Part shown: positions 7,220 to 12,755 of the stretch, one piece after another
How positions within the stretch are numbered: the first letter of the stretch is position 1
How the letters are laid out: each line of letters begins with the position of its first letter
Assembly (NCBI GenBank): GCA_910577495.1
Contig: CAJTML010000059.1
Span: forward strand, 1 to 12,755
Source: an uncultured Eggerthellaceae bacterium
GTDB lineage: Bacteria > Actinomycetota > Coriobacteriia > Coriobacteriales > Eggerthellaceae
Length of the DNA: 12,755 nucleotides
Direction of reading: 5' to 3'
The notes under the pieces: generated by a model
What the model was told of the DNA's origin: nothing
Seen by the model: only the letters and a program-made list of their open reading frames with translations
Database searches by the model: none
Made by a program: the position numbers and the translations under genes

Positions 7220-7241
7220 ACGCGCGGGGGCGTGGTATACT
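7214..7241 (+). promoter_or_regulatory. Predicted rpsB-tsf promoter, extended -10
   Basis: -35 TTGCAA (7214-7219), a 16-base spacer and -10 TATACT (7236-7241), preceded by TG at 7233-7234 in the extended -10 position. This is the strongest promoter match in the window, as expected for ribosomal protein genes. Transcription should start near 7248, giving a leader of about 110 bases. Confidence 0.75.
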
Positions 7242-7247
7242 TCAACG

Positions 7248-7356
7248 GTTTCTATATTTCACATGTGCGTGTGACCCGCGCCGCCAGTGGCCACCGGAAA
7301 AAGGCTGCGGATGTCGGGGATGACCACGTGCAGAGGACTAACGAATGGAGAAAGTC
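7248..7356 (+). promoter_or_regulatory. Long rpsB 5' leader with a possible RNA stem
   Basis: About 109 bases lie between the predicted transcription start and ATG 7357, with no gene. CCGCGCC (7276-7282) can pair with GGC-T-GCGG (7303-7310), seven pairs with one bulged base. The loop contains the palindrome GTGGCCAC (7287-7294). S2 genes in other bacteria are often repressed by S2 itself through the leader, so this may be an autoregulatory site. That role is inference. Confidence 0.35.
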
Positions 7357-8196
7357 ATGGCGAAAGTCAGCATTAAATCGCTGCTGGATGCAGGCAGCCA
7401 CTTCGGCCATCAAACGCGCCGTTGGAATCCTAAAATGCGCCCCTACATCTTCGGGAGCCGCGGAGACATCTACATCATTGATCTGAAGCAAACCCTCGTT
7501 GGCCTTGACCAGGCATACACGTTTGTATCTGAGATGGCTCGCAAGGGTGGCACCGTTTTGTTTGTTGGCACCAAAAAGCAGGCACAAGAGGCTGTTGCTG
7601 ATGCAGCTAACAAGTGCGGCATGCCCTACGTTAACGCTCGCCGGTTGGGCGGTATGCTCACCAACTTCGTGACCATTCGCTCTCGCGTAAACCGCATGGA
7701 AGAGCTTGAGGCTATGGAGGCCGATGGTCGTATGGCACTGCTGCCGAAGAAGGAGCAAATCCTGCTTCGCAAAGAGCTCTCTAAGCTGCAGACCAACCTC
7801 AACGGTATCCGCAACATGAAGCGCACCCCTGATGCAATCTTTGTTGTTGACACCAACCGTGAGGCAATTGCAATTCATGAGGCTCGTCGTCTGGACATCC
7901 CGGTTGTTGGCACGCTTGACACCAACTGCGATCCGGATGATGTTGATTATGGCATCCCGGCAAACGACGACGCAATTCGCTCAGTTCGTCTGCTGACCGA
8001 CTTTATTGCCGACGCTGTTATCGCTGGTGCTGGTGCACCGGTCAGCGTTGAGGAAATGGCTGGCGCTGCTGACGCTGAAGGTGACGTGGCTGTCGAGGCT
8101 GTTGCTGAGACCACCACGCCGGCAGAGGCTGTTGCTGAGGCTGCGGCTGACGCTGCTGCTTATGCTGCTGACGACGCACAGGCAGCTGCTGAATAA
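7357..8196 (+). CDS. rpsB: 30S ribosomal protein S2 (uS2)
   Basis: A 279-residue S2 protein, a late-binding component of the 30S subunit near the S1 site. It has the S2 N terminus MAKVSIKSLLDAGSHFG and HQTRRWNPKM, the central VNARRLGGMLTNF (92-104), and DTNCDPDDVDYGIPANDD (188-205). The core ends near 228. Residues 229-279 form an Ala/Glu/Asp-rich tail with AEAVAEAA-type repeats, so the protein is about 38 residues longer than E. coli S2. ATG 7357 is chosen over ATG 7345 because MAKVS is the family N terminus and GGAG (7347-7350) then sits six bases before the start. Codon use favours GCT and GTT, as in tsf, which fits high expression. It shares a transcript with tsf. Confidence 0.97.
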   Translation: MAKVSIKSLLDAGSHFGHQTRRWNPKMRPYIFGSRGDIYIIDLKQTLVGLDQAYTFVSEMARKGGTVLFVGTKKQAQEAVADAANKCGMPYVNARRLGGMLTNFVTIRSRVNRMEELEAMEADGRMALLPKKEQILLRKELSKLQTNLNGIRNMKRTPDAIFVVDTNREAIAIHEARRLDIPVVGTLDTNCDPDDVDYGIPANDDAIRSVRLLTDFIADAVIAGAGAPVSVEEMAGAADAEGDVAVEAVAETTTPAEAVAEAAADAAAYAADDAQAAAE

Positions 8197-8200
8197 GCTA

Positions 8201-8235
8201 ATGTTTCGAAACATCGCAAAGCGATCGTTTCGCTT
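8201..8235 (+). promoter_or_regulatory. Alternative RNA hairpins between rpsB and tsf
   Basis: The 62-base spacer is built of overlapping inverted repeats. ATGTTTCGAAACAT (8201-8214) is a perfect 14-bp palindrome. CGAAAC and ATCGC (8207-8217) can instead pair with GCGAT and GTTTCG (8221-8232), giving 11 pairs with one bulge and an AAA loop. A third option pairs AAGCGA (8219-8224) with TCGCTT (8230-8235). These folds exclude one another. No U run follows, so this is not a standard terminator. A processing site or attenuator that sets the S2:EF-Ts ratio is plausible; E. coli is known to have an attenuator in this spacer. Confidence 0.5.
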
Positions 8236-8258
8236 CCTTACGAGAGAAAGGTATACCT

Positions 8259-9125
8259 GTGGCTGACATTACTGCATCCATGGTTAAAGAACTTCGCGAG
8301 ATGACCGACGCCGGCATGATGGAGTGCAAAAAGGCACTCGTTGAGGCTGAGGGCGATATGGAGAAGGCCGTTGACGTGCTTCGTACGCGTGGTCTTGCTG
8401 CGGTAGCTAAGAAGGCTGGCCGTGCAACCAACGAAGGCACCGTTATGACGGTTGTTTCTGATGATTGCACCCGTGGTGCAATGGTTGAGCTCAACTGCGA
8501 GACCGACTTTGTTGCTATGAATGAGAAGTTCAAGGCATATGCAGAGCGCATCGCAAAGGCTGCTCTGGCAGCAGACGCTCAAGACGTTGAGGCGCTGAAG
8601 GCTGCTGACTGCGACGGCGAGACCGTTGAGGCTGTTGTCACCGACGCAATTCATGTGATGGGCGAAAACACCCAGATCGCTCGCGTTGCTGTGGTAAACG
8701 GCGACGGTGTTGCTTCCTACATTCATGGTGGCGGCAAGATCGGCGTTTTGGTTGTCTTCAACCTTGAGGGCATTGACCCGGCATCTGACGCATTCAAGGC
8801 CTACGGCCGCGACATTGCTATGCAGGTAGCTGCTGCTTCTCCGGTTGCTGCTAACCGCGACGCAGTGGATCCGTCAATCGTTGAGCACGAGAAGTCAATC
8901 TACATGGCACAAGCTGCTGAGTCTGGTAAGCCTGAGGCAATCCAGGAGAAGATGGCTACGGGTCGTCTGGAGAAGTTCTTCAAGGAGAACGTACTCACCG
9001 AGCAGCAGTATGTTAAGGATCCGGACAAGACGGTTACCGACTACACCAACGAGGTAGCAAAGTCTCTGGGCGGCACCATTGCTATTGCTGACTTCAAGCG
9101 CTTCGTTTTGGGTGAAGAGGCATAA
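8259..9125 (+). CDS. tsf: Elongation factor Ts
   Basis: A 288-residue EF-Ts, the nucleotide exchange factor that releases GDP from EF-Tu in the cytoplasm. Visible family marks are the UBA-like N terminus with LREMTDAGMMECKKAL (12-27), the EF-Tu contact motif TDFVA (82-86), and two core subdomains ending in a C-terminal module with FKRFVLGEEA. Length is normal for the family. The start is GTG 8259, with GAAAGG at 8246-8251. It follows rpsB, the usual order in bacteria, and a strong terminator closes the transcript. Confidence 0.97.
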   Translation: MADITASMVKELREMTDAGMMECKKALVEAEGDMEKAVDVLRTRGLAAVAKKAGRATNEGTVMTVVSDDCTRGAMVELNCETDFVAMNEKFKAYAERIAKAALAADAQDVEALKAADCDGETVEAVVTDAIHVMGENTQIARVAVVNGDGVASYIHGGGKIGVLVVFNLEGIDPASDAFKAYGRDIAMQVAAASPVAANRDAVDPSIVEHEKSIYMAQAAESGKPEAIQEKMATGRLEKFFKENVLTEQQYVKDPDKTVTDYTNEVAKSLGGTIAIADFKRFVLGEEA

Positions 9126-9187
9126 ATACCGCCTTGCACCTGGTTGGCTGATACGAAAAACGCGCAGCCAAACATGCGTTGAAAAAC

Positions 9188-9227
9188 AGAAGGGTTCACA
9201 GCTTGGGTCTGTGAGCCCTTCTTTATT
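9188..9227 (+). terminator. Rho-independent terminator after tsf
   Basis: AGAAGGGTTCACAG (9188-9201) pairs with CTGTGAGCCCTTCT (9209-9222), 14 pairs including one G-U, with a 7-base loop, followed by TTATT. The segment before it (9126-9187) holds two short, mutually exclusive inverted repeats: TTGGCTG (9144-9150) with CAGCCAA (9165-9171), and AACGC (9159-9163) with GCGTT (9176-9180). They may only be decay remnants or 3'-end protection. Confidence 0.9.
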
Positions 9228-9294
9228 GCTGTGTACATGCGTTAACGGTTTTGTTTTCATTGCGAAGCTAGGCGCACCTATGACGCTCATTTCA

Positions 9295-9300
9295 TATAAT
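9295..9300 (+). promoter_or_regulatory. Predicted -10 box for the murA operon
   Basis: A perfect TATAAT at 9295-9300 lies 35 bases before ATG 9336, just downstream of the tsf terminator. The correctly spaced -35 (GCGCAC, 9272-9277) does not match consensus, so the promoter may be weak or activated. Nothing else is visible between 9228 and 9335. Confidence 0.55.
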
Positions 9301-9335
9301 GGGAGTACAGAATTACGTATATCCGGAGGTATGTG

Positions 9336-10619
9336 ATGTCCGAAGAAGTTATTGTTGTCGAAGGAAACAATACGCTTGCAGGCGAAGTGAGAGTATCGGG
9401 TGCAAAAAACTCAGCACTTAAGCTGATTGCTGCATCCCTGCTTGGTCGCGGTAAGACCATCCTGCACAACGTGCCACTTATCTCTGATATTGATGTCATG
9501 ATTGAGGTATTGCGCCGTTTAGGCGCAACAGTTACCCGCGACGGCCACAGCCTGGTTGTGGATACTGCCTCGGTGGACAAATGGGAAACCCCCTATGAGC
9601 TGGTCTCGAAGATGCGCGCAAGCATTTCGGTGCTGGGGCCTTTGGTTGGCCGCTTTGGGCACGCCCGTGTTGCAATGCCGGGCGGCTGCCAAATTGGCGC
9701 ACGTAAAATTGATATGCATATGGTGGGTCTTGAAGCACTTGGTGTTGAGTTCGACATTGACCACGGCTTTTTGGAGGCGCGTACGCCAAACGGGCTGCAC
9801 GGCGCGCACGTGGTTTTGGACTTCCCGAGCGTTGGCGCAACGGAAAACCTGCTGATGGCATCGGTGGTAGCTGAAGGTACAACCATTATTGAGAACGCAG
9901 CACGTGAGCCTGAAATTGTGGACTTGGCGAACATGCTCAACGAAATGGGCGCTAACATTGTAGGAGCAGGGGAGTCGCTCATTGAGGTTGTGGGCGTCCC
10001 CTCAGAGTCACTGCATCCCTGTGAGCATACCACCGTGGGAGATCGTATTGAGGCTGGTACGTTTTTGGCAGGTGCGGCGCTTACGGGTGGACCGTTGCGC
10101 GTTGTGGGTGTTGACCCGAGCTATCTGCGCATGGCCATCATGAAGCTTGAAGCTATGGTGTGTGAAATTGAAAGCGGCCCTGATTCGGTTACGATTAGTC
10201 GCACGTTACCGCTTCGCTCAACGGAAATCCAAACACTGCCGCATCCGGGTTTTCCAACCGATTTGCAGGCACAATTCATGCTCTTGGCGGCGCTTGCCGA
10301 TGGGGTTTCGGTCATTACGGAAAATGTGTTTGAGAACCGCTTTATGTTTGCCGCCGAGCTCATACGTATGGGTGCTGACATCACCATTGAGGATCACCAT
10401 GCGCTTGTGCGTGGTGTGCAAACGCTGCAAGGTGCCGATGTTTCGTCAACCGACCTGCGTGCAGGAGCTGCGCTCGTGCTTGCTGGTATTGTGGCTGAAG
10501 GACAAACGCGCGTGCATAACATCGCTCACATTGACCGCGGATATGAGGACTATGTGGGCAAACTTAGCTCGCTCGGTGTTAACGTGTCGCGCGTCGTGCT
10601 TGACGAAAGCGCGCTGTAA
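9336..10619 (+). CDS. murA: UDP-N-acetylglucosamine 1-carboxyvinyltransferase MurA
   Basis: A 427-residue MurA that transfers enolpyruvate from PEP to UDP-GlcNAc, the first committed cytoplasmic step of peptidoglycan synthesis. K24 in SGAKNSALK, the loop MPGGCQIGAR with nucleophile C118, D309 in PGFPTDLQAQ and R401 in IDRGYE correspond to E. coli K22, C115, D305 and R397. Having Cys rather than Asp at the loop predicts the fosfomycin-binding type. A small oddity is GARK at 121-124, where most relatives have a Pro after the Arg. I chose ATG 9336, since GGAGG (9325-9329) is six bases upstream; GTG 9333 would add one residue. The LCP gene follows after 17 bp, so they probably form an envelope operon. 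Confidence 0.97.
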   Translation: MSEEVIVVEGNNTLAGEVRVSGAKNSALKLIAASLLGRGKTILHNVPLISDIDVMIEVLRRLGATVTRDGHSLVVDTASVDKWETPYELVSKMRASISVLGPLVGRFGHARVAMPGGCQIGARKIDMHMVGLEALGVEFDIDHGFLEARTPNGLHGAHVVLDFPSVGATENLLMASVVAEGTTIIENAAREPEIVDLANMLNEMGANIVGAGESLIEVVGVPSESLHPCEHTTVGDRIEAGTFLAGAALTGGPLRVVGVDPSYLRMAIMKLEAMVCEIESGPDSVTISRTLPLRSTEIQTLPHPGFPTDLQAQFMLLAALADGVSVITENVFENRFMFAAELIRMGADITIEDHHALVRGVQTLQGADVSSTDLRAGAALVLAGIVAEGQTRVHNIAHIDRGYEDYVGKLSSLGVNVSRVVLDESAL

Positions 10620-10636
10620 GGGCTGCCTTAAACATC

Positions 10637-12118
10637 ATGGTTAAGCGGCGAAAGGGCTTTTCAGCCTCACACTCTAAAGCTACCTCCCGGCGGTTGCAAT
10701 CAGCCACGCTTGGCACGCACGTCCCGGCTCAGAAGCGGCGGCAATCAGGACACGTTAACGCTGATCAGGTTGGCTTTTCAAACACGCGAAAAAACCAACG
10801 CGCCGCACGCGGTGTCGTGCAAAATGTTGGCAACCACCCTTCAATTAATACGGGTCGTGGGCGGGTTACGCATCGACAGTTCGCCCAAGAAACGCGTCGC
10901 CGTGCGCGCATTCGCCGTATTGGATTTATTGCGGTGGCGCTCGTGTTGCTGCTCTGCGTTGCTGGTGCAGTGGGCGGTTTTACCTATTACACCTCGCTGG
11001 ATGGCAAGCTTTCGCTGAAAGATTCGGATGCAAAAACCGCGCTCACGCTTCCTGATGAAAACGAACCGTACTACACCGTGGTGTTTGCTGATGTCACCGA
11101 CCCCACGCTTGCAAGTGGCGAGGCAAGCTATGCGCTTGCGCTCGTGAGAACCGATGAGCAAAACCAGCAGGTAACGCTGATTTCTATCCCAACGAATGTG
11201 CGCGTGACGCTTTCTGACGGGGAAGTGCACCGCATTGTGGATGCGTATGAGCTCTCAGGAGATGCGGCGCTGATCAAAGCCGTATCTTCGTTTACGGGCG
11301 TTCCTATATCACACTATGTGAAAACCGATGCCACCGGTATTAGTCGCATGGTTTCTGAGTTGGGCGATCTGACGGTGCAGGTGAACGAAGAGGTTGATGA
11401 CCCCAAAGCGGGTGCAGATTATATTCCTGCCGGTTCGCAAACGCTTGGGGATGCTGCCATTTTGACGCTTTTGCGCGCAAACAATTTCCAGGATGCACTT
11501 GAGCGCATGTCGCAAAATCAGCAAACGGTACTCAGCGCCTTTTCGCTTGCACTCCTTGATAAAGACGCACTTTCGCTCTGTCAGTTTATTGACGCGTCCG
11601 ACGGCGCCTTTGGTTGCGATGTCTCGCTGCCAACGGTTTTGTCTATGGCAGGGTCACTGCGCGGTATGACCGAGCAAAACATTTATACGGCTACGGTGCC
11701 AGGCTACGAGGTGGAACAAGAAGGCGTGACGTATTACCGCGCTTCGGCTGAGACCTTCTCGGCAATGATGGAGCTTGTTAAAGCTGGCGAAAACCCCATC
11801 GTTGATGAAGTGCCTGCTGCGGCGGCACCGGATAGCTTTACGCTGACCGTGCGCAACGGTGCTAGTATTACGGGTGCAGCTGCGCAGATCTCAGAATCGC
11901 TCACTGACCGTGGCTTTGATGTGGTGGATGTTGGTAATACCGACACGGCGGTTTACACCGAAACGCTTGTGATTTATAAAAGCGACGAATTTGAGGCTGC
12001 CGCACAAAGTGTGACCGAGGCGCTGGGGTTGGGTCGTTTGGTACAAGACGTGTCGTTTTATCAGTTTGATTCAGATGTCTTATTGATTTTGGGAAGTGAC
12101 TGGAAGCCCGCTTCGTAG
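10637..12118 (+). CDS. Divergent LytR-CpsA-Psr (LCP) family protein with LytR_C domain
   Basis: A 493-residue membrane protein. Residues 1-93 form an unusually long, strongly basic cytoplasmic tail rich in Arg, Lys and Gln. One membrane helix is at 94-117. An LCP-like extracellular domain covers about 145-300, with VTLISIP (179-185), SHYVKTDATGISRMV (225-239) and DYIPAGSQTL (261-270). A LytR_C domain covers about 399-488. LCP enzymes attach teichoic acids or other glycopolymers to peptidoglycan. Here the usual RSDT becomes EASY (162-165), SIPRDT becomes SIPTNV (183-188), and the YxRxR block becomes LLRANN (278-283). The usual metal Asp and pyrophosphate-binding Arg residues thus look absent, suggesting an inactive or altered enzyme. 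The start is ATG 10637 with a weak ribosome site, so coupling to murA is likely. Confidence 0.8.
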   Translation: MVKRRKGFSASHSKATSRRLQSATLGTHVPAQKRRQSGHVNADQVGFSNTRKNQRAARGVVQNVGNHPSINTGRGRVTHRQFAQETRRRARIRRIGFIAVALVLLLCVAGAVGGFTYYTSLDGKLSLKDSDAKTALTLPDENEPYYTVVFADVTDPTLASGEASYALALVRTDEQNQQVTLISIPTNVRVTLSDGEVHRIVDAYELSGDAALIKAVSSFTGVPISHYVKTDATGISRMVSELGDLTVQVNEEVDDPKAGADYIPAGSQTLGDAAILTLLRANNFQDALERMSQNQQTVLSAFSLALLDKDALSLCQFIDASDGAFGCDVSLPTVLSMAGSLRGMTEQNIYTATVPGYEVEQEGVTYYRASAETFSAMMELVKAGENPIVDEVPAAAAPDSFTLTVRNGASITGAAAQISESLTDRGFDVVDVGNTDTAVYTETLVIYKSDEFEAAAQSVTEALGLGRLVQDVSFYQFDSDVLLILGSDWKPAS

Positions 12119-12157
12119 GCGTCGTGCGTCTTGACACAACGCACACATTAGACGCCT
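12117..12157 (+). terminator. Hairpin overlapping the LCP stop codon
   Basis: AGGCGTC (12117-12123) pairs with GACGCCT (12151-12157), and inside it GTGCGT (12124-12129) pairs with ACGCAC (12139-12144), leaving an unpaired ACATTA on one side. The structure begins within the stop codon. No U run follows, so it is a poor intrinsic terminator; it may act with Rho or protect the 3' end of the murA-LCP transcript. Confidence 0.4.
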
Positions 12158-12181
12158 GTGATCAGGTGGGGGTGTGAGGTG

Positions 12182-12190
12182 TGTTACAAT
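12182..12190 (+). promoter_or_regulatory. Extended -10 promoter for the NifU-like gene
   Basis: TG at 12182-12183, one base, then TACAAT (12185-12190) forms an extended -10 element. No good -35 lies 16-18 bases upstream, which extended -10 promoters tolerate. The predicted start near 12197 gives a leader of about 65 bases. Confidence 0.5.
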
Positions 12191-12233
12191 CGCTTTCGAC
12201 TAATGGAGACAGAAGCTGCGTTTTGCAACGTGG

Positions 12234-12261
12234 TTTACTGTAAATGAAAAGGAGACCTTTT
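12234..12261 (+). promoter_or_regulatory. Leader inverted repeats covering the ribosome site of the NifU-like gene
   Basis: AAAAGG (12247-12252), AGA, CCTTTT (12256-12261) is a perfect 6-bp inverted repeat that would hide the GGAG ribosome site (12251-12254), directly before ATG 12262. Just upstream, TTTAC (12234-12238), T, GTAAA (12240-12244) forms an 11-bp dyad. The first could lower translation or respond to temperature or a ligand; with four A-U pairs it is weak. A regulatory role is inference. Confidence 0.35.
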
Positions 12262-12495
12262 ATGGTAGAGCAAAATGATGTTATTGCCGTATTGGAACTG
12301 ATCCGTCCGAGCCTGCAGGCTGACGGTGGCGACGTGAAATTCATCAGCGTTGATGACGAGGGCGTCGTAACGGTTGAGCTGCAAGGTGCGTGCAAGGGCT
12401 GCCCGATGTCACAGATGACGCTTGCAAATGGTGTTGAGCGCATCCTCAAAGAGCGCGTGCCGGGCGTGACGCGCGTTGTTCCTTCTGATATGTAA
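12262..12495 (+). CDS. nfu: Small NifU-like (Nfu) iron-sulfur cluster protein
   Basis: A 77-residue protein consisting only of the NifU C-terminal (Nfu) domain, which holds a 4Fe-4S cluster at a dimer interface and passes it to target proteins in the cytoplasm. Family marks are IRPSLQADGGDVKF (14-27), VELQGACKGCP (38-48) with cluster ligands C44 and C47, and the closing helix ERILKERVPGV (59-69). There is no N-terminal scaffold or A-type domain, so it is a minimal carrier. I chose ATG 12262 because AAAAGGAG (12247-12254) fits as its ribosome site and MVEQNDV matches family N termini; ATG 12244 would place that site inside the coding region. It is a single-gene unit between its own promoter and terminator. 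No suf or isc genes are in the window. Confidence 0.93.
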   Translation: MVEQNDVIAVLELIRPSLQADGGDVKFISVDDEGVVTVELQGACKGCPMSQMTLANGVERILKERVPGVTRVVPSDM

Positions 12496-12534
12496 GGAAC
12501 CACTTGTTATCAGGTTATACACCTCAAACGTGCG

Positions 12535-12563
12535 AAGCGGGCTCACGGTGAGCCCGCTTTTTT
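12535..12563 (+). terminator. Strong Rho-independent terminator after the NifU-like gene
   Basis: AAGCGGGCTCA (12535-12545), loop CGG, TGAGCCCGCTT (12549-12559) forms an 11-bp GC-rich stem running into a T tract (12558-12563). This is the clearest terminator in the window and closes the single-gene unit. Confidence 0.95.
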
Positions 12564-12607
12564 CGTCCAGAGCTCTTTGTGCCCGCAGCCAGGAGAAGCC
12601 AGTTGTT

Positions 12608-12613
12608 TATAAT
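12608..12613 (+). promoter_or_regulatory. Possible -10 box for the gene at the right edge
   Basis: A perfect TATAAT lies 60 bases before ATG 12673 and after the terminator. No -35 match is visible at normal spacing (12585-12590 is GCAGCC). Position and sequence fit a promoter for the Cys-rich gene. Confidence 0.45.
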
Positions 12614-12672
12614 GATCTTGGAATAAGTACGAGACAGGTGCACGCGCGCTAACATGAGTGGGGGTTGATCTG

Positions 12673-12755
12673 ATGAGCTGTTGGACAAAACGAGGTTGTG
12701 ACGAAGAGATGCTTTCGCGCTGTCCGCACAACACACCCGGAGAGCCGTGCCCTGC
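12673..12755 (+). CDS. N-terminus of a Cys-rich protein (partial, runs off the window)
   Basis: Twenty-seven codons are open from ATG 12673 to the window edge. The start of the protein is MSCWTKRGC, and it continues with Cys at positions 3, 9, 17 and 26, the last two each followed by Pro (CPH and CP). A G-rich ribosome-site-like stretch, GTGGGGG, ends about eight bases before the start, and a TATAAT box lies upstream. The CW-x4-C spacing recalls the start of 'two-CW' Cys-rich domains found at the N termini of signalling proteins in anaerobes, but 27 residues cannot settle it. A metal- or redox-binding module is the most likely reading. An overlapping minus-strand open frame lacks these signals and is probably a shadow. 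Confidence 0.55.
   Translation, partial: MSCWTKRGCDEEMLSRCPHNTPGEPCP

Noticed and set aside
7345..7356. Upstream ATG 7345 as the start of rpsB
   Set aside because: It overlaps the GGAG that serves ATG 7357, and family members begin MAKVS or similar.
7252..7878. A 208-residue minus-strand open frame over rpsB and its leader
   Set aside because: It overlaps the clear S2 gene and its promoter region, and no family feature is visible.
12131..12136. Perfect TTGACA as a -35 box
   Set aside because: No -10 lies 16-18 bases downstream (12154-12159 is GCCTGT), and it falls in the loop of the hairpin after the LCP gene.

Overview
The window reads as ordinary chromosomal DNA from a bacterium with moderate GC and strong AGGAGG-type ribosome sites. 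The gene content points most to the Coriobacteriia branch of Actinomycetota: a methionyl-tRNA synthetase-like ligase of the PYGNKPLHFGHIGG type, an EngB GTPase, a PcsB/CwlO-like hydrolase, an LCP-LytR_C protein and a Cys-rich 'CW' protein. This placement is by recognition only; no search was run. I see no phage, insertion sequence, CRISPR array, tRNA or rRNA.

Layout. (1) 3-164: the last 31 codons of an unidentified gene and a hairpin terminator. (2) 214-3896: a likely operon of sppA (membrane S49 peptidase), a MetRS-like class I tRNA ligase with a degenerate KMSKS loop, and rnhA. (3) 3902-6540: a control region with two copies of a 19-bp dyad, then a secreted coiled-coil NlpC/P60 peptidoglycan hydrolase and, 9 bp later, a PAS-GGDEF diguanylate cyclase. 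(4) 6545-7135, minus strand: engB, converging on the cyclase with a 4-bp gap. (5) 7136-7356: a divergent control region in which one self-complementary hexamer, TTGCAA, can serve as the -35 box for both engB and rpsB. (6) 7357-9227: rpsB and tsf, separated by a spacer with alternative RNA hairpins and closed by a strong terminator. (7) 9295-12157: a promoter, murA and an LCP-like protein whose usual catalytic residues appear to be missing. (8) 12182-12563: a promoter, a small stand-alone NifU-like iron-sulfur protein whose ribosome site lies in an inverted repeat, and a strong terminator. (9) 12608-12755: a -10-like box and the first 27 codons of a Cys-rich protein that runs off the window.

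The genes cover cell-envelope work (sppA, PcsB-like hydrolase, murA, LCP), translation (MetRS-like ligase, rpsB, tsf, engB), genome maintenance (rnhA), c-di-GMP signalling and Fe-S assembly. The most unusual signals are regulatory: the shared -35 box between the two ribosome-related genes, the paired dyads before the hydrolase-cyclase operon, and the alternative hairpins between rpsB and tsf. Among proteins, the MetRS-like ligase and the LCP homologue both depart from family catalytic motifs. I did not find a clearly new multi-gene system here.
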